From: Porphyra umbilicalis
Taxonomy: Eukaryota > Rhodophyta > Bangiophyceae > Bangiales > Bangiaceae
DNA: 42,179 bases
Direction: 5' to 3'
Assembly (NCBI GenBank): GCA_002049455.2
Contig: KV919239.1
Span: 1-42,179 of the forward strand
The notes below the pieces were generated by a model. It was not told the origin of the DNA. It saw only the letters and a program-made list of their open reading frames with translations, and did not search any database. Numbering within the stretch: position 1 is the stretch's first letter; the number at the start of each line of letters is the position of its first letter. This document shows, one piece after another, positions 38,711 through 42,179 of this stretch. The position numbers and the translations under genes were made by a program.

Positions 38711-39402
38711 AGCTTGGGCGTGATGAGTGATCACGTTAAAAATCGTACATGTGACTACGTAAAACGTGACTTCCCAATCAAGTAAAGGGCGAGAAGTACA
38801 AGCCTACTATGCTCTAAGGAAAGCACCATCCTACATATACTATTATTCATGCACGGCAAGCCTAAATGATTTAAATCACGCCCAATGATTCCAAGCAATA
38901 AAAGCCACATCATAAGATCAAAATTCAAGTGTTAATTGAAATCACCTTTCACCGGCACTAGAAGTCATGTAAGTCACACGTCTGCCAAAATTGAGCACCC
39001 TGCAATATAGTTTCGTTCAAGCACTGGTCCCAGATCAAGTGCGTAAACAGCACCAGTCCTGTTTGATCGTGTCCAATTGGGTTAATCCCGCCCCACACCA
39101 GTAGACGACTCGTAAATAGCTCTGGTGGTACTTCGTGCTGCCTGTTTCAGTAATCTCGACGTTTCGTCTTTGAGTGGCTTCTCGTTGAACCGCTTGTCCC
39201 ACATCTGACAAGCCGCTCGCACACGACTGCGCACCTGCTCGCCTCGTCGCCTTGTCGGCACCGGCGTCCTGGCGGCGGCGCTTGGGCCATTTGTCCATGT
39301 TCGACGCTGGCGGACGCCCCCTCCCTATCGTGACAAATTCGCAACGATTTCTCCTTCGGGCACCTGCTCGAGCACGTCTGCGGTGGGCCTCCGCTTCCTG
39401 CG
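38711..39402. other. Upstream region of the kinase gene; nothing else recognised
   Basis: AT-richer until about 39100, then increasingly GC-rich toward the kinase ATG. No TATA box stands out. Confidence 0.4.
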
Positions 39403-40401
39403 ATGGACGCCTCCGCGGCGGACATCCGCAGCATCGTGCAAGTACGGTCCTTTTCCTGGATGGCGATCAACAGGAGGGGCGATGGCGGCATTGCGATATT
39501 GGAGTGCGAGCTGGATGGCGCTATCTACGAGCTGACGCTGACGGCCGTCGACAAGGGTGCCACGGTGTGCCAAGAGAATACCGCGCTCGCGCCTGTGCTC
39601 GCTATACCACCTGGGGGCAAGCCCCATGGCGCGTGGCATCGGGCGTCCGATGCGGTGTTGCGGTTGGTCGAGGCGTATCGGGATCTCTGGGAGCTTCCCG
39701 CAGCTGAGCGCTCTGCGGCTTTGGAGTCCGTGCCAAATTACTATGTAGGGGCTCCGGTCAAGCGGCACATCAAGTCGGCGAATGGCAAGATGATGGCGTG
39801 CGTCACGGACAATCGTTACAGTCAGAACTGGGAGCTGCCCGTGGCGAACCCATGCGGCCATGAGGTCCCTGTGTTTACCCGGTCGGATGTGACTCTGGTG
39901 GATGTCTTAGCCCGTCATGTCTTCAAGGCTGTTCTCCCTGACGGTACAATTTGCGCGCTCAAGCAGGTGACTCGGTACCTCGATCCGTGGGCACCCGCCC
40001 GGGAAGCGACCACCCTGGCGGGAGTTCCGCCCCACCCCCACGTGGTCGCACTCCACGGGCTGGTCTCGTGTGGAGAGGGGAGAGTCGATGGCTTGCTCTT
40101 ATCCTTTGTGAGCGGGTCCCTTCTGTCGGAGGTGTCATCTCCAAGCCGTTCATCGTGCGAGAAGTGGAAGCGCCAACTCCGGTCTGCGCTTGACCATTTG
40201 CATGCTCAAGTTCCTGCTCGCGTTTGGGGCGATCCCAAGCCAGATAACGTCTTTATGGACGCGGGGAATGTTGTCATCTTTGATTTTGGTGGGGGTGGAA
40301 CGTGTGACTGGGTGGAGGGTGAGCTGGCGGAGAAGGTGCAAGGGGATGACCTCGGGTATGATCTGATCTGCACGTGGTTGGACAACCGCCGTGTGGCGTA
40401 G
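39403..40401 (+). CDS. Atypical protein kinase-like protein
   Basis: 332 residues, single exon, from ATG 39403. Residues 1-165 are a domain I do not recognise. Residues 170-325 form a compact kinase fold: ATP Lys in CALKQV (187), helix-C Glu in REATTL (201), hinge region LLLSFVSGSL, catalytic loop VWGDPKPDNVF (Asp 277, Lys 279, Asn 282) and IFDFGGGG (Asp 294). The usual HRD is WGD. After DFGGG the protein continues CDWVEGELAEKVQGDDLGYDL and stops, with no activation segment or large C-lobe. WGD-x-KP-x-N followed by DFGGG--GWV---L----GD--G is, from memory, typical of a group of short kinase-like proteins common in fungi. Catalytic residues are complete, so activity is plausible, but the truncated lobe leaves doubt. 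Substrate unknown. Confidence 0.8.
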   Translation: MDASAADIRSIVQVRSFSWMAINRRGDGGIAILECELDGAIYELTLTAVDKGATVCQENTALAPVLAIPPGGKPHGAWHRASDAVLRLVEAYRDLWELPAAERSAALESVPNYYVGAPVKRHIKSANGKMMACVTDNRYSQNWELPVANPCGHEVPVFTRSDVTLVDVLARHVFKAVLPDGTICALKQVTRYLDPWAPAREATTLAGVPPHPHVVALHGLVSCGEGRVDGLLLSFVSGSLLSEVSSPSRSSCEKWKRQLRSALDHLHAQVPARVWGDPKPDNVFMDAGNVVIFDFGGGGTCDWVEGELAEKVQGDDLGYDLICTWLDNRRVA

Positions 40402-40935
40402 GTGAAATGGCCGATGCAGCGCGGTGCTGTTCTGCGCCCGCTTGTGTTGGTTACATGCATGCATATTGGTTCCTCTCTCCAGTGCGCTTGAACGACCCAA
40501 TGTTAAACGCGTTCCATGTACCACTCAAAGACGAACGTGCAGCGCTTCTGGGTGCCTTGGAGAGCGGGGCCGTCTGCCAGGCAGGGCGGGGTGCACAAGG
40601 GAGTATACGTGTGATCACCTGTCAGTGCCTGGGAAGTCCACGTGTCCCCCGGGAACAAAACGTGTCCCCAGGTCACTCCACGTCGGGACCATTGGAACAA
40701 GGACACTGAAAGCGCGTTCGCGAAAACACCCTGGACTTGCGAAACGACAAAACCACTTTCACACGACGAAAGATAGACCAGAGAGACACGAGCATCTGTT
40801 GAGGGTGTGCTCTGACAAGTGGGCAACGCCGCTCAGACACAAGGCCACCTACACCTCGCCACTGTCTCGCCACACCAACAGAGCCTCCACGTATTTTTTT
40901 CAGCCCATTCTCACCCACACCACAGGGCGGCCACC
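40402..40935. other. Intergenic, no gene recognised
   Basis: Contains CCACGTGTCCCC and related GTGTCCC-type short repeats at 40638-40680 and a pyrimidine-rich tract at about 40895-40915, just before the next gene start. No coding frame is supported. Confidence 0.4.
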
Positions 40936-41156
40936 ATGGGAGCCCCGTACAATCACCCTGACGCCATTTTCGCCGCGGTGACCACGTTCGTGCGACGGCG
41001 GACCAGCGGGGCGACCGTGGCGGGCGTCGACCCCCCCCCCATCCCGTCTTCACGCTTTCCCACTCACGTGGTGCGAGCAGTTAGCCTCGCATCCCCCGCG
41101 TCGACGTGGCGCTCGGCGCCGGCGCCCGCCGCGCCGCCGCGCCCCGACTGAGCCGC
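40936..41156 (+). CDS. N-terminal part of an unidentified gene
   Basis: ATG 40936 lies in a near-perfect Kozak context (GGCCACCATGG) after a pyrimidine-rich leader. The first 45 codons (MGAPYNHPDAIFAAVTTFVR, then RRTSGATVAGVD) have normal protein composition. A C10 run follows at 41031-41040, and further on the frame turns Ala/Pro-rich and stops after 71-72 codons. A plausible C-terminal piece in another phase ends at 41694 (RLEAAAAVLRDRSDGRHATGG ... AAAAAELAE). I think this is one gene from 40936 to about 41694 with an intron or a homopolymer-induced frame change, but I cannot fix the structure or name the product. Confidence 0.35.
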
Positions 41157-41781
41157 CGTCGGCGGCGCGTCCGTGCGTGCGCGGCGCCGGCGACGCGCCG
41201 CTACCGCGGCGCCGGCGCGCCCACGCACCGCGCCTCGGTGGGGGGGGCGGCTCGGGGTGCGCCCGACCGGGGCCCCTGCCCCATCGGCTGTCGGGGCGGC
41301 CGCCGCGTACCCGCCGCTGCTGCCACGAGGGGCGGCGGGGGGGCCGAAACTGCGGCGCCGGCGACCATCGGGGCGGCCGCCACTGGCCACCCCACGCGCG
41401 CATACGCTCAGCGTCGACGGGGGGCACCTGATGGTGGGGGCGAGGACCAGTGGCGGCGGGGGGCAGGGTCGGACGTGCCCCAATCCCGGCCGGACCCCAC
41501 GCCATTGGGGGGGGAGGCCGAAGCCAGCGCCGCCGCTGCCGTGCATGATCCGACAGTGCCCCACCGCGGGCGGCGGTGCGGACGCCCGCCGGCTGGAGGC
41601 CGCCGCGGCGGTCCTGCGTGACCGCTCCGACGGCCGCCACGCAACGGGCGGCGAGGGCAGCGACGCCGCTGCCGCCGCAGAGTTGGCCGAGTAGCCCCTA
41701 CGGCAGCAGCGGTCGCGCATCCGATTGCGGCAGCTGTGCGTGGCGGCAGACGGACGAGCCCACGCGCCGCCACTGCGGGGG

Positions 41782-41855
41782 CCACAACCACCGCCGCCCA
41801 CCGCCGCCGCCGCCGCCGCGCCGCCGCCGCCGGCCCGCCGCCGCCGCCGCTGCCG

Positions 41856-41889
<34 letters not shown>

Positions 41890-41913
41890 TGCCACCGCCG
41901 CGGCCGCCGGTCG
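41782..41913. repeat. (GCC)n trinucleotide tract
   Basis: Almost uninterrupted CCG/GCC triplets for about 130 bp. Reads as polyalanine, polyarginine or polyproline in different frames of both strands, so the open frames crossing it are uninformative. Related tracts coding for polyglycine lie in the TDO gene at 17244-17311. Confidence 0.8.
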
Positions 41914-42179
41914 CACCCGCGTGCGGGCGTGCGTCCCACGCGTGGTCGTCCACCGCCCACCACCGCGTCGGCGGCAGGCGCGGCGGCAACGCCTGCAGCG
42001 GCGGTGGCCGCCGCCCCCACCCGCCTCACGCGGGTGTACCGCGCGTAGTACACGGCGCGCGGCTGGGCGGCCGCGAAAAGAATGGACGGGCGGCATGGCC
42101 CACCACAAGCTGGTCGTCTTGCCGCCTCGGCCGCCGCCGCCTTGCTCGGCGGGTGATGGCGTCATTAGCGCGGCAGCCG

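Overview
This window is nuclear DNA of a microbial eukaryote. The genes have eukaryotic architecture: a GT-AG intron, TATA-like boxes, a good Kozak context at 40936, RING, F-box and protein kinase domains, and a copia-type retrotransposon remnant. Base composition is a mosaic. Very GC-rich blocks (about 2.3-5.5 kb, 9.2-12.5 kb, 15.5-21.2 kb, 22.4-24.0 kb, 31.2-32.5 kb, 41-42.2 kb) full of pure G or C homopolymers alternate with near-neutral stretches full of repeats. A GC-rich alga, perhaps a bangiophyte red alga such as Porphyra/Pyropia, would fit. That is inference from style only; nothing in the window proves the lineage.

Real genes are sparse. At 2.3-2.8 kb (-) is a small secreted, cysteine- and tyrosine-rich protein. 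The best-defined cluster is at 15.5-20.7 kb: tryptophan 2,3-dioxygenase (-), a RING-H2 E3-ligase-like protein (+), and a pterin-dependent aromatic amino acid hydroxylase (-) with one intron and a presequence. Two enzymes of aromatic amino acid breakdown therefore lie about 1.7 kb apart. An F-box/ankyrin-like protein (-) lies at 22.7-23.6 kb and an atypical protein kinase (+) at 39.4-40.4 kb. A possible small gene with a TATA box sits at 37.9 kb, and a gene start with a strong Kozak context at 40.9 kb.

The rest is mostly mobile and repeat DNA. I find three elements with terminal inverted repeats (1226-1609, 7830-8398, 38260-38710) and several long hairpins (10789-10892, 13306-13381, 14613-14748, 24655-24717). 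A PIF/Harbinger-like transposase fragment (24.96-25.24 kb, -) lies beside a broken transposon-associated gene (25.4-26.7 kb, +).

The region 28.3-34.6 kb is a patchwork of duplicated blocks. It has two decayed copies of a GH5 beta-glucanase-like gene that share the same internal deletion, a ~140-bp repeat present four times and inserted inside one GH5 copy, 160-bp and 353-bp tandem repeats, and copia-type LTR and gag remnants. Several real genes change reading frame exactly at G/C homopolymers, so either the assembly miscounts these runs or the runs mutate quickly.
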